DNA of 64,000 bases, from contig JABDKX010000076.1 in assembly GCA_013001975.1 (NCBI GenBank), positions 20,399-84,398 of the forward strand. The letters are read 5' to 3'. How positions within the stretch are numbered: the stretch's first letter is position 1; every line of letters starts with the position of its first letter. The notes beneath the pieces were generated by a model. The model searched no databases. It worked only from the letters and a program-made list of their open reading frames with translations, and was not told where the DNA came from. Origin of the DNA: Saprospiraceae bacterium. GTDB taxonomy: Bacteria; Bacteroidota; Bacteroidia; Chitinophagales; Saprospiraceae. Of the stretch, positions 21,322-32,255 are shown in pieces. The translations under genes were made by a program, and so were the position numbers.

Positions 21322-21368
21322 TGCCTCAGCTCAATTATACAATATTTAAATTCAATACGAAATTTCGC

Positions 21369-21376
21369 CAAAAGTA
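21369..21376 (-). promoter_or_regulatory. Candidate Bacteroidetes -7 promoter element (TAnnTTTG)
   Basis: Minus strand TACTTTTG about 48 bp upstream of the TonB receptor start. Confidence 0.35.
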
Positions 21377-21505
21377 CACATAATACTTATCTAAACGATC
21401 TAATTGAATTACTTCTTACAAGACATTTTGGAATAAATTATGAATTAAACACCAGATCTTATAGCTATTGCGTTTAATCTCAATATCAAATCTGGATATA
21501 TTCAA

Positions 21506-21961
21506 TTACATATCTCTCAGAGACTCAAAAAATACGATTAAACGTTTCCTGTCTTCATCAGTCAACTTAGCCTCTTTATGCGCCCAAGTGTAGCTTTTAA
21601 TGGGCATTCTCTCTTGTTCCAACACTTCAATACATTCATCAATTTTATGTCTCCTTTTCGGGGCATCATACGCTTGCCAGACAGAAAAATTTAAGTGTTG
21701 AAGTCCACCTTTAATATGGCCTTTGATCCACCAAGATATTGGTTCGATATTGGTATACCAAGGATATTTTGAACTGTGCGAATGACAGTCGACACAAGAA
21801 TATTTTAACATGGTATTGACATCCTCGGGAACTTGAACAGTTGAGAAAAAATCTAATTTTTCATCTATTGGAGGGTTGGTTTTATCGATACTAAAAACCT
21901 GCATCACAACAAGGATTATTAATAAACCAACAAGTATATTTTTAAGATTAAGCTTTTTCAA
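21506..21961 (-). CDS. Haem-binding domain-containing protein (CxxCH)
   Basis: YSCVDCHSHSSKYPWYTNIEPISWWIKGHIKGGLQHLNFS. Confidence 0.85.
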   Translation of the reverse strand: MKKLNLKNILVGLLIILVVMQVFSIDKTNPPIDEKLDFFSTVQVPEDVNTMLKYSCVDCHSHSSKYPWYTNIEPISWWIKGHIKGGLQHLNFSVWQAYDAPKRRHKIDECIEVLEQERMPIKSYTWAHKEAKLTDEDRKRLIVFFESLRDM

Positions 21962-22013
21962 AAGTAATTTTTAAGCAAGTTAAGAAAAATTAAAAGGAGA
22001 TCAAATTAGAGGT

Positions 22014-22769
22014 TTAATCTATAATATCTTTCAAGAAAGGAAGTTCATTTCTATATGCGTCTTGTTCAGATTTAATAATATCAGAGTTGATCAATCCCTC
22101 AGCACCATTTATTGACTCAAGAGTCTTCCCTGTAAAATCGTGAATAGTCGACCACCCTTGATATGTATTGTGCCAAGCATCTTCACCAATGCAATTTGAT
22201 CCTATCACAAAAGATTGGTTTTCAATTGCGCGCGCTTTCAATAATGTTTTCCACGCTTCAATGCGCTTGTCTGGCCAATTTGCAGAATAGATTAACAGAT
22301 CATAGTTTGTTTTATTTCTACTCCATATAGGAAATCTAAGATCATAACAAATGTTAATCGAAATTTTCCATCCTTTATATTCAAAAATACCTTTGTTGTG
22401 TCCTTTTGTAAAATACCGATCCTCTCCAGCATATGTAAACAAATGCCTCTTATCATAAGTGGCTATAATCTCTCCATCTGCAATGGCATATGAGCGATTA
22501 TAATAATGTCCATTTTCATTTACAATTAAAGAACCAATTACCAAAGCTGATTTTTCAACACTCCATTTTTTCATGGCGTTAATACCCAAACTGGTTTTTA
22601 CTTTGAACAAATGCGCTTTCATTGTAAATCCAGTTGTCCACATTTCTGGTAAGACGATAATATCAGTTTTTGAAGATTGGGCTATTAGGTGATGACAGTG
22701 CTCAACATTTAATTCTGGCTGGTGCCATGTTAGTTTTGGTTGAACGGATGTTACGGTAATTTTATCCAT
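22014..22769 (-). CDS. Nitrilase family protein / omega-amidase
   Basis: IIVLPEMWTTGF, KRHLF, ISINICYDLRFPIWSRN nitrilase catalytic triad (E-K-C). Confidence 0.88.
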   Translation of the reverse strand: MDKITVTSVQPKLTWHQPELNVEHCHHLIAQSSKTDIIVLPEMWTTGFTMKAHLFKVKTSLGINAMKKWSVEKSALVIGSLIVNENGHYYNRSYAIADGEIIATYDKRHLFTYAGEDRYFTKGHNKGIFEYKGWKISINICYDLRFPIWSRNKTNYDLLIYSANWPDKRIEAWKTLLKARAIENQSFVIGSNCIGEDAWHNTYQGWSTIHDFTGKTLESINGAEGLINSDIIKSEQDAYRNELPFLKDIID

Positions 22770-22780
22770 ATTATAAATGG

Positions 22781-24241
22781 CTAGTAGTCATCAAATATTT
22801 TTCTTGCATTTCTATTAAAACCATCCGGCATATTGCGAGAGTCTATAAAATTATTTGGTTGATCCTGATAGGCGTCACTATACAATTCTAATTCCCAACG
22901 AGGATTGTTTCTTTCTCCGCGACATGTTGAATGCAACAATATAAAATCATTAGTCACCAAAGATGGATTATAGAATAAGAATCGAACGTTCGTTTGTTGC
23001 GTTTCTGCCAAATAGTTGTAAATCCATATCTCATATGGTGGTGCAGTAGGCTCATCCTCAACAAAAATGACGTCATCTGGTTTCCCATATTTTAAAAAGT
23101 AATATCCTCTGTGTGTTTCAAAACCATGACCAACATTGTTAGCATAAGTAATATCTACAGCTTTTGCAACAGTCATATATTGCTCGTATATCTTCTTCAT
23201 ATTATCTGTAGAAAATGAAGACCAAAAATTATATAAGAAATAGCGCTTTGGCAAAAGGTCTTCATTTCTTATAATTTGATTGATCAAGTCACTTCTTAAA
23301 TTTCCTACTCGAGGAAAAATAGCCTTCAATCCATAATTCAACTCATCGCCATCAAGCATATGAACAAAAGATGTTTCAAATGCTTTGTCTCCTTTGAAAT
23401 TTTGACGATAATCTTCTACTGGATTATAAATGGCAAAATGGGCAAAATCTGAAGACACAAGCGACCTGTCTTTTTTATTAATTTCAAAATGCAATTTATA
23501 ATTACCACTCTTTAACTCGCTGACATCAAATTCAATTAACAACGGTTCGAAAGCTTTGGGTTCAATTTTTTTATAACCAGTTTTGGAATATGCTTCAAAT
23601 CCTGACTTATCGAGATTTTCAACAAAATATTTTATAAAATAAGTATCATCAAAAGATAATTCAGCATCATATATTTCTGTATAAAAAATCAAAGTTTCGA
23701 TATTATGATCCAGTAAGTTGTAAGCCAAAGGTTCAAACTTAAATGATGCCTTTTGGAAAGGGAGGCTTGTTTCCAGTGTCCCGACTTCAGTTAGAAATAA
23801 TAAGCTTGAATTAGATACTTTAGTCTTTGAAAAGTTTACTTCAATTTCTTTATCAAAGTTAAACGTATCCAATGGATTATTGAGATCTATGAATTGTAAT
23901 TTAAGATTGTAGAGACCATCTTCAATCGCAAATCTTTTCATATCCCAATAATCAACTTGCTCTTCTAAAGATGGACTTTGAATGTTATATTTTTCCGCAA
24001 CAACAATTTGATCATCTTTTGAAATTAATACAAGGTACTCAAGGTTTGAAATGATGAGACTACTATCAACCTTCTGACTTATCCATTGTACTGATTCGGC
24101 ATTAATGCGATTATATATCTCGATGTACGGATTAGAATTGTTTTTATAAATAGAAGTTGAAACACTTACTTCAAGTGAAAATAAGTTAAGACTGAGAAAT
24201 GTAAACACGATGCAAAATAGAATGCATTTTGAATTATTCAT
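22781..24241 (-). CDS. GWxTD domain-containing protein
   Basis: HRGYYFLKYGKPDDVIF...PPYEIWIYN...RGERNNPRWELELY pattern. Confidence 0.8.
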   Translation of the reverse strand: MNNSKCILFCIVFTFLSLNLFSLEVSVSTSIYKNNSNPYIEIYNRINAESVQWISQKVDSSLIISNLEYLVLISKDDQIVVAEKYNIQSPSLEEQVDYWDMKRFAIEDGLYNLKLQFIDLNNPLDTFNFDKEIEVNFSKTKVSNSSLLFLTEVGTLETSLPFQKASFKFEPLAYNLLDHNIETLIFYTEIYDAELSFDDTYFIKYFVENLDKSGFEAYSKTGYKKIEPKAFEPLLIEFDVSELKSGNYKLHFEINKKDRSLVSSDFAHFAIYNPVEDYRQNFKGDKAFETSFVHMLDGDELNYGLKAIFPRVGNLRSDLINQIIRNEDLLPKRYFLYNFWSSFSTDNMKKIYEQYMTVAKAVDITYANNVGHGFETHRGYYFLKYGKPDDVIFVEDEPTAPPYEIWIYNYLAETQQTNVRFLFYNPSLVTNDFILLHSTCRGERNNPRWELELYSDAYQDQPNNFIDSRNMPDGFNRNARKIFDDY

Positions 24242-24614
24242 TCGATTCTTTTTTTACAGAAGTAAATTTGAAATCAAAGTTTTTAATTTCTGTTTTCAAA
24301 ATCAATGTGTCTGTAGTCAAAAATCGGACAGTAAATACAGATTTCTCTGGGTTCATGACACTTATTTTTCTGCCATCGAAAGAATATGGAAAGGCCTTGG
24401 AGCCATTTAAAAAATTACAAGAAAATGTAGTATCGGTAATATAAAACTCTGAATTGGCTAAAGATTTGGCAATCCTATTATTTCTAGTTGATTCAAGAAC
24501 TGTCCAATCACCAATCATATGTTCAACTATCGAAGCCTTTTTAGCTGGATCTATATCTGTTTTACATGATTGGAAGCCAAAAAACAAAACAAAAAAGCAA
24601 AATATTATTCTCAC
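24234..24614 (-). CDS. Hypothetical lipoprotein
   Basis: MRIIFCFFVLFFGFQSCKTD lipobox; overlaps the next gene start by 8 bp. Confidence 0.6.
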   Translation of the reverse strand: MRIIFCFFVLFFGFQSCKTDIDPAKKASIVEHMIGDWTVLESTRNNRIAKSLANSEFYITDTTFSCNFLNGSKAFPYSFDGRKISVMNPEKSVFTVRFLTTDTLILKTEIKNFDFKFTSVKKESNE

Positions 24615-24710
24615 TATTTCTTATTTATATCAAGTCATAAATTTACTATAATTAAAGTTATCTTCTTATCTATGCTGACAGAATAACATTAAAAAAAAAC
24701 ATAACTCATT

Positions 24711-25571
24711 ATGAAGAAGTTCGTTTTCATAACAGGTGTTTCATCTGGTATTGGACTGGATGCCACAAAAGCTTTGCTTTCAGAAGGATATGCTGTCATT
24801 GGCACAGTTCGAAGTGTTGAGGATAAGGTCCGATTAGAATCAGAATTTAAAGATGATTTTAAAGCTGTCATTTGTGACATAACAGATGACATTGGCTTAA
24901 CGAAATCAATAAATCAAGTAAAAGAATATCTAGGAGATAGATCATTGTTTGGATTAATTAACAATGCAGGCATTGTCAAAGCTGGACCTTTAAATATGAT
25001 TTCTGATGATGACTTCAGTTATCAAATGGAAGTTAATTTGATCGCTACTAGAAAAGTGACGAATAAGATAATTCCGATGTTGAAATCAAATAAGAATTTG
25101 AAGCCGCGAATAATATTTATAAGCTCCATTTCTGGTGTCTTTGCTGCACCATTTAATGGTCCTTATTGTATTTCTAAGCATGCACTCGAATGCATGATAG
25201 ATATTTATCGACGAGAACTAAAATATCTGGGTATTCAAGTTATCGGCATCCAACCTGGGCCAATAAAGACGGAAATATGGCGAAAATCTCTTGGCTCCCT
25301 CAACCAATATTTAGGTGGGCCATATGATAAGATGCTTAAGAATGCGGATCATATAATTAAAAGCACAGAAAAAGCTGCATTAGATGTAGAGGTTATCAGT
25401 CAAAAAATACTCAAAGTGATGAAAATGGAACATCCATCCCATAGGTATATGATACGCAAAGGCAAAGCTTTGTTTAAGCTGATATCGTATTACACCCCAA
25501 AGCATTGGGTAGATAAATTGATTTGGAAAAACTTGGAAAAAGAGAATCCGAAGAACTACAGACCAGTTTAA
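24711..25571 (+). CDS. SDR family NAD(P)-dependent oxidoreductase
   Basis: [36 protein letters not shown]...YCISKHALE. Confidence 0.9.
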   Translation: MKKFVFITGVSSGIGLDATKALLSEGYAVIGTVRSVEDKVRLESEFKDDFKAVICDITDDIGLTKSINQVKEYLGDRSLFGLINNAGIVKAGPLNMISDDDFSYQMEVNLIATRKVTNKIIPMLKSNKNLKPRIIFISSISGVFAAPFNGPYCISKHALECMIDIYRRELKYLGIQVIGIQPGPIKTEIWRKSLGSLNQYLGGPYDKMLKNADHIIKSTEKAALDVEVISQKILKVMKMEHPSHRYMIRKGKALFKLISYYTPKHWVDKLIWKNLEKENPKNYRPV

Positions 25572-25927
25572 GACTTTTTAGAATAAGATCTTTCCTTGAT
25601 TTTGGCTTTTTTACCAACAAGCTCTCTTAAGTAGTATAGTTTTGCTCTTCTTACTTTACCTCTTTTTAAAATCTTGATTTCATCAAGAATAGGAGAAGAG
25701 AAAGGGAAGATTCTTTCTACACCTACACCATTTGACATTTTTCTAATTGTAAATGTCTTTGTAGCACCTACGCCATTTATTTGGATGACATTGCCTTTAA
25801 AAGTTTGAATTCTTTCCTTCGCACCTTCAATAATTTTATATGAAACAGCAATGTTATCACCTGGTCTAAAATCAGGTATATTTTTGTTCTCAGTTAATTG
25901 ATCGTGCACGTAATTAATCAAATCCAT
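25568..25927 (-). CDS. rplS: 50S ribosomal protein L19
   Basis: [31 protein letters not shown]...[43 protein letters not shown]. Confidence 0.97.
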   Translation of the reverse strand: MDLINYVHDQLTENKNIPDFRPGDNIAVSYKIIEGAKERIQTFKGNVIQINGVGATKTFTIRKMSNGVGVERIFPFSSPILDEIKILKRGKVRRAKLYYLRELVGKKAKIKERSYSKKS

Positions 25928-25971
25928 GGTCAGTATGCTTAAAAATTTTTAAATAGGAGCGCAAAGATATA

Positions 25972-25979
25972 TTATTTTG
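25972..25979 (-). promoter_or_regulatory. Candidate -7 element for rplS
   Basis: Minus-strand TATCTTTG (TAnnTTTG) about 45 bp upstream of the rplS ATG. Confidence 0.4.
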
Positions 25980-26090
25980 ATAATAAATACCCGAATTACA
26001 TACATTTTTTAGAATAATTGTATGTTCTGGGTTGCCGGATCATAAAACTCTCATTTTCATAGCGTTAGGTTGTCAATGTATCTTGATATA

Positions 26091-28394
26091 CTACCTAACA
26101 AGCGTTACATGTCCTTCCAATAGCTTTTTCTCACCTCGTGGATCAACATACGTGGTTTTATAGATATATACGCCTAGCGGCGAATTTGGTCCAGAATTAT
26201 TAATTTGACCATTCCATCCGACATTAGGATCCATCGAGCTAAAGACAACCTCTCCCCATCGGTTATATATGTTCATTGTATAATCCGAAATCGCTACCAA
26301 GTAACCTTTCCCCTTAAATTCATCATTTTTGCCATCACTATTTGGTGTAAATGCATTAGGCATATACAAAGTCGTCAATGGCTTAACATCTATTGTCTTA
26401 ACAATTGTATCAGGACAGCTGGTAACTGGGTGAAAGACAGTCAATTTTACATCATACAATCCTGTATCCGGAAACGAAAAGGTCGGATTCTGAATCAATG
26501 AACTTCCAGCCTCTCCAAATTGCCACTGCCAACCAGCAGCATCAAAGGATAAATCTGTAAACGCAACGTTGTCTGTAAAATTGTTGATTTCATCTGGAGA
26601 AAAAGAAAAATCTGCAATTGGTGAATCAAGTACGCGAATCCATGAATCGAAAGATCTGCTTACTGTACAACCAATGGGAGATGTAATATCAATTGAAACA
26701 GAGTATACTCCAGCATCAGAATATGTATGCGTAGGGCTTATTTCATTGACTGTTGTGCCGTCACCAAAATCCCAAATAACATCATAAGTAGAATCAATTG
26801 GTGTCGATAAATTATCAAAAAAGATATCTGAAGGTAAGCAGCCAACAAAAGTCGTTGGTTCAATGACTATTAATTGAGGGACAGGGAAGTAAGGTACTTC
26901 TTTTTCAATTATGTCTACACATTCATTGGTATCTTCAACTTGAACAGATACCGTCTTTGATCCTGGTTCTGGAAACTGGTATAATGGATTTTGAATAGCA
27001 GACATTTGACCACCACCAAAATCCCACTGAAAATCTATTATACCACCAGGGTCACCTGTTACGGAAAGATCAGTGAAAGAAACTGGTCCTGCTACACATG
27101 TATCGTAATCAAAATTAAAATCAGCCGTGATACTAGGAAATATGTTAACTCTGAAACAAGCTGAATCAGCACATTGTGTTCCTTCATTTAAAATCATCCT
27201 TCCTTCATACTCTCCTATTCCAGGAAAAGTAATATCTACATCTCTTACAGCAGGCCCGCCAACAATATCATCTAATACTGATCCATCAGGATTATAAAAT
27301 GTCCAATGGTATTCAAAAATTTGACTTGGAATTTGGCTGTCATTTATAATTCTAACAACATTTACTCCACAAGAATTAATCTCAAAATTTGTACAGTCAT
27401 CATTTGGGTCAGAAGGCGCCACTTCTTCATAATCAAATTGTGCGATCACATTTGAAACACAAGTGATTATATTAAATTGAAAATCTCTGCGTATCGTACC
27501 AATCAAAACATTATTACGATACTCTTCTGCGCATACACCTACTACATATTGACCAGTTAGCGTTGGAACCCCTGAAATAATACCAGTTAGATTATCAATT
27601 GTTACTACTGGATTACCACCTAAAGGCGCAGCTGCGGTGAAAGGCGGCTTGAAGCTAACATTTTTAAAAGGCGGTGGACATTGACTTGAATTGGGTCTAA
27701 CGCAATCGCAACATCCTAATTGCATTTCTAAATTGGCATCAAATGTACCTCCTGCTTGTGAAGGTGAACAAAAACTGTATCTGATAACATCACCATCAAT
27801 ATCAGTTGCAGAATCATCAAACTCAAAATCTCGATTTGCACACAAAAACAAAGGAGGGAAATCATTAAATTTTGGACTGCTGTTACCTATTTCTTGGGCT
27901 TCTGGTGAAATGGTAATTCTAAATGCTGCTCCAGTATCTCCAGGATCAAAAATATTTGTTATCGAATTATTTCTACAACATCTTTGATAAGCTATTTGAT
28001 AAGACCTGTTAATTACTGGAAAAGTATATTGAAAAGTATAAGTTGTTACTTGTGTCCCAACATTTGTCGGCTCTTGTATACATGGATTATCAATCAAAGG
28101 AATATTCCCTACTGGACCAGGGTTCGCCGTCATTTCATCTATCCAAAACCAAGTGCCTCCTGCATTTTCTTGATATATTCCGAATGCAGCTGGTGCATCA
28201 AATTGAGCCCCTCCACTGAATTGATCTCTGTACATATTAAATTCCAACAAGTAAGTCACTCGCGTTGAATCAGCATTGAAGGAAATAAAAGTATAACTGG
28301 CGTCACCTCCAACAATATGTGCTGCTTGGTTTTCTGTTATACTAATAAATGTGATTAAAAAGAAAGCGTATATTTTAATTTTCATATACTTCAA
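26091..28394 (-). CDS. PKD domain-containing protein with gliding motility-associated C-terminal (T9SS type B) domain
   Basis: PKD repeats VIWDFGDGTTVNEISPTHTYSDAGVYSVSI; C-terminal YMPNAFTPNSDGKNDEFKGKG...YNRWGEVVF...GVYIYKTTY. Confidence 0.92.
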   Translation of the reverse strand: MKYMKIKIYAFFLITFISITENQAAHIVGGDASYTFISFNADSTRVTYLLEFNMYRDQFSGGAQFDAPAAFGIYQENAGGTWFWIDEMTANPGPVGNIPLIDNPCIQEPTNVGTQVTTYTFQYTFPVINRSYQIAYQRCCRNNSITNIFDPGDTGAAFRITISPEAQEIGNSSPKFNDFPPLFLCANRDFEFDDSATDIDGDVIRYSFCSPSQAGGTFDANLEMQLGCCDCVRPNSSQCPPPFKNVSFKPPFTAAAPLGGNPVVTIDNLTGIISGVPTLTGQYVVGVCAEEYRNNVLIGTIRRDFQFNIITCVSNVIAQFDYEEVAPSDPNDDCTNFEINSCGVNVVRIINDSQIPSQIFEYHWTFYNPDGSVLDDIVGGPAVRDVDITFPGIGEYEGRMILNEGTQCADSACFRVNIFPSITADFNFDYDTCVAGPVSFTDLSVTGDPGGIIDFQWDFGGGQMSAIQNPLYQFPEPGSKTVSVQVEDTNECVDIIEKEVPYFPVPQLIVIEPTTFVGCLPSDIFFDNLSTPIDSTYDVIWDFGDGTTVNEISPTHTYSDAGVYSVSIDITSPIGCTVSRSFDSWIRVLDSPIADFSFSPDEINNFTDNVAFTDLSFDAAGWQWQFGEAGSSLIQNPTFSFPDTGLYDVKLTVFHPVTSCPDTIVKTIDVKPLTTLYMPNAFTPNSDGKNDEFKGKGYLVAISDYTMNIYNRWGEVVFSSMDPNVGWNGQINNSGPNSPLGVYIYKTTYVDPRGEKKLLEGHVTLVR

Positions 28395-28627
28395 TGTTAT
28401 TAAATTTCAATACGCAAGATAAAACTACTTCAACTTATATGTAATAATAACTGACTTATAAATTAATTAATTGTCAAAAAAGTTATATTTCCTAAGACAT
28501 TTATAAAATTTAATAGAAATTTCTTGCGTTAATTACCCTAATTAATATCATGAAACAACTTCTATTAAAGCCAGTATTGATTAACTGATATTAACTATGA
28601 CTAACGAAAATCCAGTTTTATCGCTTT

Positions 28628-29200
28628 ATGCAAAATTACTTAGATGATCTAAATTTCGTCGCTGACTTATTACTTGACAACAAGGTAATACTCTCTCCTA
28701 CCGATACCGTATGGGGATTAGGTTGCAATGCCATGAGTCAAATTGCAGTGAATAAGATTTATGAAATCAAACAAAGGGATTCTGATAAGCCATTTATTTT
28801 GTTGGTTAATAGTATTGAACAACTTAAGAAGTATATAAAACATGTTCATCCAAGAATAGAAACATTAATACATTTTCACCAAAGACCACTCAGTATTGTT
28901 TATGAAGCCAATGGTCATCTTCCAACTTATTTAAAGAATAAAGATAACACAGTGGCGATTCGAGTGACGAAAAATCAAATGCTCATTGATTTAATTAATA
29001 AAATAAATCAACCTCTTGTATCTACCAGTGCTAATATTCAAGGATCGCCCACACCTAGTAAATATGAAGAAGTTCAAAGTAATATTTTAGAAAAAGTGGA
29101 CTATATTTTCAAGAGTGAAAGAAAATCTCAGGATTCCAATCCGCCTTCTATGTTGATCAAGTTTGATGAAGAAGGTGAATTAATTTTCCTCCGCAAGTAA
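28628..29200 (+). CDS. tsaC: L-threonylcarbamoyladenylate synthase (Sua5/YciO/YrdC family)
   Basis: VILSPTDTVWGLGCNA, IKQRDSDKPFILL, STSANIQGSPTPS. Confidence 0.85.
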   Translation: MQNYLDDLNFVADLLLDNKVILSPTDTVWGLGCNAMSQIAVNKIYEIKQRDSDKPFILLVNSIEQLKKYIKHVHPRIETLIHFHQRPLSIVYEANGHLPTYLKNKDNTVAIRVTKNQMLIDLINKINQPLVSTSANIQGSPTPSKYEEVQSNILEKVDYIFKSERKSQDSNPPSMLIKFDEEGELIFLRK

Positions 29201-30751
29201 TGCCATTGTGGTTTTCTGATTATTGATAAATTTTAATGCCTCATTGACATAGGCGTCTTTCGCATTAATGGCATCAAGGTAAGCTGCTTCTCCTTCAGAA
29301 ATTCTAATATATCTCGCCTTCAGAAAATCTGAAAAGTCCATATCGCAACCGTTAGTTAATTCTTCGTATGCGTCTCCATAAGTATTAAGAATAAAACTTT
29401 TAAAGGCATCAGTATTCAAAACTTCTAATTCTATATCATCACTTTTAGCTTTAACCATCTCATTGATGATGTAATAATCTGCATAATCTTTCATACTATA
29501 ACAATACTCGCTGAGTGTTGCATCAACAGTAACGTCAGGTATTATCCCTCCACCACCTGCCACTTCTCTTTCAAGGAGTAAGGTTTTGTATTCGTTGCTG
29601 TCTAAATGAAAACTCTTATTAATATTTTGATATGATTTTTGGATCAGTCTTCCACTTGGTGTGTAATATTTTGCAATAGTCAACCTAAGTGCACCACCAT
29701 TTTTAAGCGGGAATATCTCTTGCACCAAACCTTTGCCATAACTTTGTTTGCCAATAACGACCCCTCGATCCCAATCTTGAATTGCACCCGCCAAAATTTC
29801 ACTTCCAGAAGCAGAGTATTCATTTATTAAAACAGCAATTTTTCCAATATTAAAAAAGCTTTTTCCTGTTGAAAAGTATTCCGCTTTTTTTCGATTTAAT
29901 CCTTCTGTGTAGCAAAGCAACCGATCTTTATCTTCAAACAGTTGTGAAAGAATACTGATAGCCTCAGGTAAAAAACCTCCTGGATTATCTCTAAGATCGA
30001 TGATCAAATTCATTCGTTTTTTATCTCCGATCAAAGTTTCGATTGACTTCATAAATTGCTCATAGGTATTTGAGCTAAATCTGGTCATTTCTAAATATGC
30101 TGTTTGCTCGTCTATCAGATAAGAATTATTCGCTGAAGACATTTCAATCGTTTTTGGATTGATTTTTATGATCTCGTTTTCTTCTGAATCGACATGTTTT
30201 AACATGATACTGATTTCTTTGTCAGCATTATTTTTAAAATAAGATCTTATCGTTGAGAATGGCGTATTGTTGCCAGCTATAGTATCTCCATTTATTTGTA
30301 AAAGGGCATCTCCTACTCTTATCCCTGCCTTTTCAGCAGGACCTTCCTCTAATAATCTGCAAATAAAAAAGGTATCTTTTAACATCAAGGTTTCAATGCC
30401 AATTCCATTGTATTCTCCCTCCATTTTTTCATTATGATCTTCCCATTGATCAGGAGAGATATAACTTGAATGCGGATCTAATTGTCTTAAAATGTGTTTG
30501 ATCGCATCAACAGCTATAACGTCATGATTTAAACTGTCGACGTAATTGGTTTCTATAAACCTGAGAATCTCTTCTATCCTTCCATCTTGATGAGAAACAT
30601 TTTGAGACGATCCATTTTGAAAATTGATCAGTGAGTAATCATTATTGTTAAAATTCATATTATAACCAGCCAATAAGCCAATCGCTGCTGAAATCGCGAC
30701 CAATAATGGTTCCCATACTCTATACTTGACTTTGTTATGCTTTTCTGGCAT
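29180..30751 (-). CDS. S41 family C-terminal processing peptidase
   Basis: PDZ region and IIDLRDNPGGFL, NEYSASGSEILAGAIQDWDRGVVIGKQSYGKGLVQ. Confidence 0.93.
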   Translation of the reverse strand: MPEKHNKVKYRVWEPLLVAISAAIGLLAGYNMNFNNNDYSLINFQNGSSQNVSHQDGRIEEILRFIETNYVDSLNHDVIAVDAIKHILRQLDPHSSYISPDQWEDHNEKMEGEYNGIGIETLMLKDTFFICRLLEEGPAEKAGIRVGDALLQINGDTIAGNNTPFSTIRSYFKNNADKEISIMLKHVDSEENEIIKINPKTIEMSSANNSYLIDEQTAYLEMTRFSSNTYEQFMKSIETLIGDKKRMNLIIDLRDNPGGFLPEAISILSQLFEDKDRLLCYTEGLNRKKAEYFSTGKSFFNIGKIAVLINEYSASGSEILAGAIQDWDRGVVIGKQSYGKGLVQEIFPLKNGGALRLTIAKYYTPSGRLIQKSYQNINKSFHLDSNEYKTLLLEREVAGGGGIIPDVTVDATLSEYCYSMKDYADYYIINEMVKAKSDDIELEVLNTDAFKSFILNTYGDAYEELTNGCDMDFSDFLKARYIRISEGEAAYLDAINAKDAYVNEALKFINNQKTTMALLAEEN

Positions 30752-30916
30752 ATCGGATAATGATGTTATTTTTTTAAAAGAATAAAGATATATTAAATGA
30801 CAAATTTGTTATTGTATTGTTCAGTTTAAGTTAAAGTCAAATCGAAAGAAAGTCTGAAAAATTTATAAAAAGAATTTAATCAATTATCGCTTTTTTAAAT
30901 AAAACCTAAAATAAAC

Positions 30917-30924
30917 TAACTTTG
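30917..30924 (+). promoter_or_regulatory. Candidate -7 element (TAnnTTTG) for the Lrp/AsnC gene
   Basis: TAACTTTG about 44 bp upstream of the 30968 ATG. Confidence 0.4.
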
Positions 30925-30967
30925 CATCTCTTTTAATAGATAATTTCTATTCAAAACAGTTAATCTA

Positions 30968-31447
30968 ATGAAAAAAGTTTTTGTTCCTGACGATATTGAT
31001 TTAAAAATTCTATCCATTTTAATGGTAGATGCAAAGAAAACATATGCTGAAATTGGCAAAGAGCTTTTTATTTCAGGTGGTACCGTTCATGTAAGAATAA
31101 AAAAACTCATGGATGCTAATGTTATTCTAAATTCTCAACTGAAAGTAGATTATTCTAAATTAGGATATGACATCACTGCTTTTTTAGGAATGTATCTTGA
31201 AAAAAGTAAGTATTATGATTCTGTTTCTCAGCAACTGGGTGAAATTCCAGAAATTTTGGAAGCACATTACACAACGGGTACTTATAGTATTTTTGCTAAA
31301 GTTATTTGTAGGGATACAGATCATTTGAGAGACATTATTTCTCACCAGATTCAGCAAATAAATGGAATTCAGAGAACAGAAACATTCATATCGTTACATA
31401 ATAGTTATGAGCGTCCGCTAAAGATTACCCTGAGTAGCGACTCATAA
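30968..31447 (+). CDS. Lrp/AsnC family transcriptional regulator
   Basis: DDIDLKILSILMVDAKKTYAEIGKELFISGGTVHVRIKKLMDANVI HTH plus RAM-like domain. Confidence 0.9.
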   Translation: MKKVFVPDDIDLKILSILMVDAKKTYAEIGKELFISGGTVHVRIKKLMDANVILNSQLKVDYSKLGYDITAFLGMYLEKSKYYDSVSQQLGEIPEILEAHYTTGTYSIFAKVICRDTDHLRDIISHQIQQINGIQRTETFISLHNSYERPLKITLSSDS

Positions 31448-31458
31448 TGTAAAACACT

Positions 31459-31878
31459 TTACATAATACTGTCTACTCTACTATCAATGGAGTATTTACC
31501 TGATCCAAGTAGGTATATTGATAAAAATCCAAGCATATATATTAATGCTGGTTCTTTTGAGCCCCCATCCGCGCTTTGCATAAACCATGGATCTCCCGAA
31601 TGAATAACAAATGCGGCAATCAACATTGTAATGATCATTGGTAATGCAGCCAATCTGGTTTTGTATCCAATAATAATCATTATACATGCTATGAATTCAG
31701 CTGCAACGGCTAAAATTAAAGAGATTTTAGGGGGCATTCCCAACACAGAAGGAAATCTTATTTCACCGCCTGCTAAAAGCATATTAAATTTTGATAACCC
31801 ATGGCCCAGTAACATATACAGACCGAAACCAAGCCTCAGAACCAAAGCAGCCAAGTCAGGGTATCGAATAATCATCAT
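31459..31878 (-). CDS. DoxX family membrane protein
   Basis: LRLGFGLYMLLGHGLSKF...AEFIACIMIIIGYKTRLAALPMIITMLIAAFVIH. Confidence 0.85.
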   Translation of the reverse strand: MMIIRYPDLAALVLRLGFGLYMLLGHGLSKFNMLLAGGEIRFPSVLGMPPKISLILAVAAEFIACIMIIIGYKTRLAALPMIITMLIAAFVIHSGDPWFMQSADGGSKEPALIYMLGFLSIYLLGSGKYSIDSRVDSIM

Positions 31879-32255
31879 CCGCCACAGACAATTTGAAGTT
31901 CAGAAATTTGAGAAGCCCACAAATCCATTTGTTCTTGCTCCTCTCCTTTTTCACAAAAATCAGTGATTTCTAAAATCGTTTGGCGCGTTATATCTGATTT
32001 ATACATTCTAAATTCGAAGTACTCGTCAGCAGACTCGTCTTCAATCCATTTAAATTTTAGGCGTTCTTCTTCTATATCATCTATAAGGATGGCTTCTTCG
32101 TCAGAACCTTCCCATGTAAACGTATATATATCATCATTGATATCAACGCCATCGCAAAACCAACGGACTAAATTTTCAGGGGCTGTTAAAAACTGGTAAA
32201 TTATGGCGGGTGAAGCTTTGAATATAAACTCCATCTCTATTTTCACTCTACTCAT
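31875..32255 (-). CDS. START-like domain-containing protein (SRPBCC superfamily)
   Basis: KIEMEFIFKASPAIIYQFLTAPENLVRWFCDGV; 4-bp overlap with the DoxX gene. Confidence 0.8.
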   Translation of the reverse strand: MSRVKIEMEFIFKASPAIIYQFLTAPENLVRWFCDGVDINDDIYTFTWEGSDEEAILIDDIEEERLKFKWIEDESADEYFEFRMYKSDITRQTILEITDFCEKGEEQEQMDLWASQISELQIVCGG

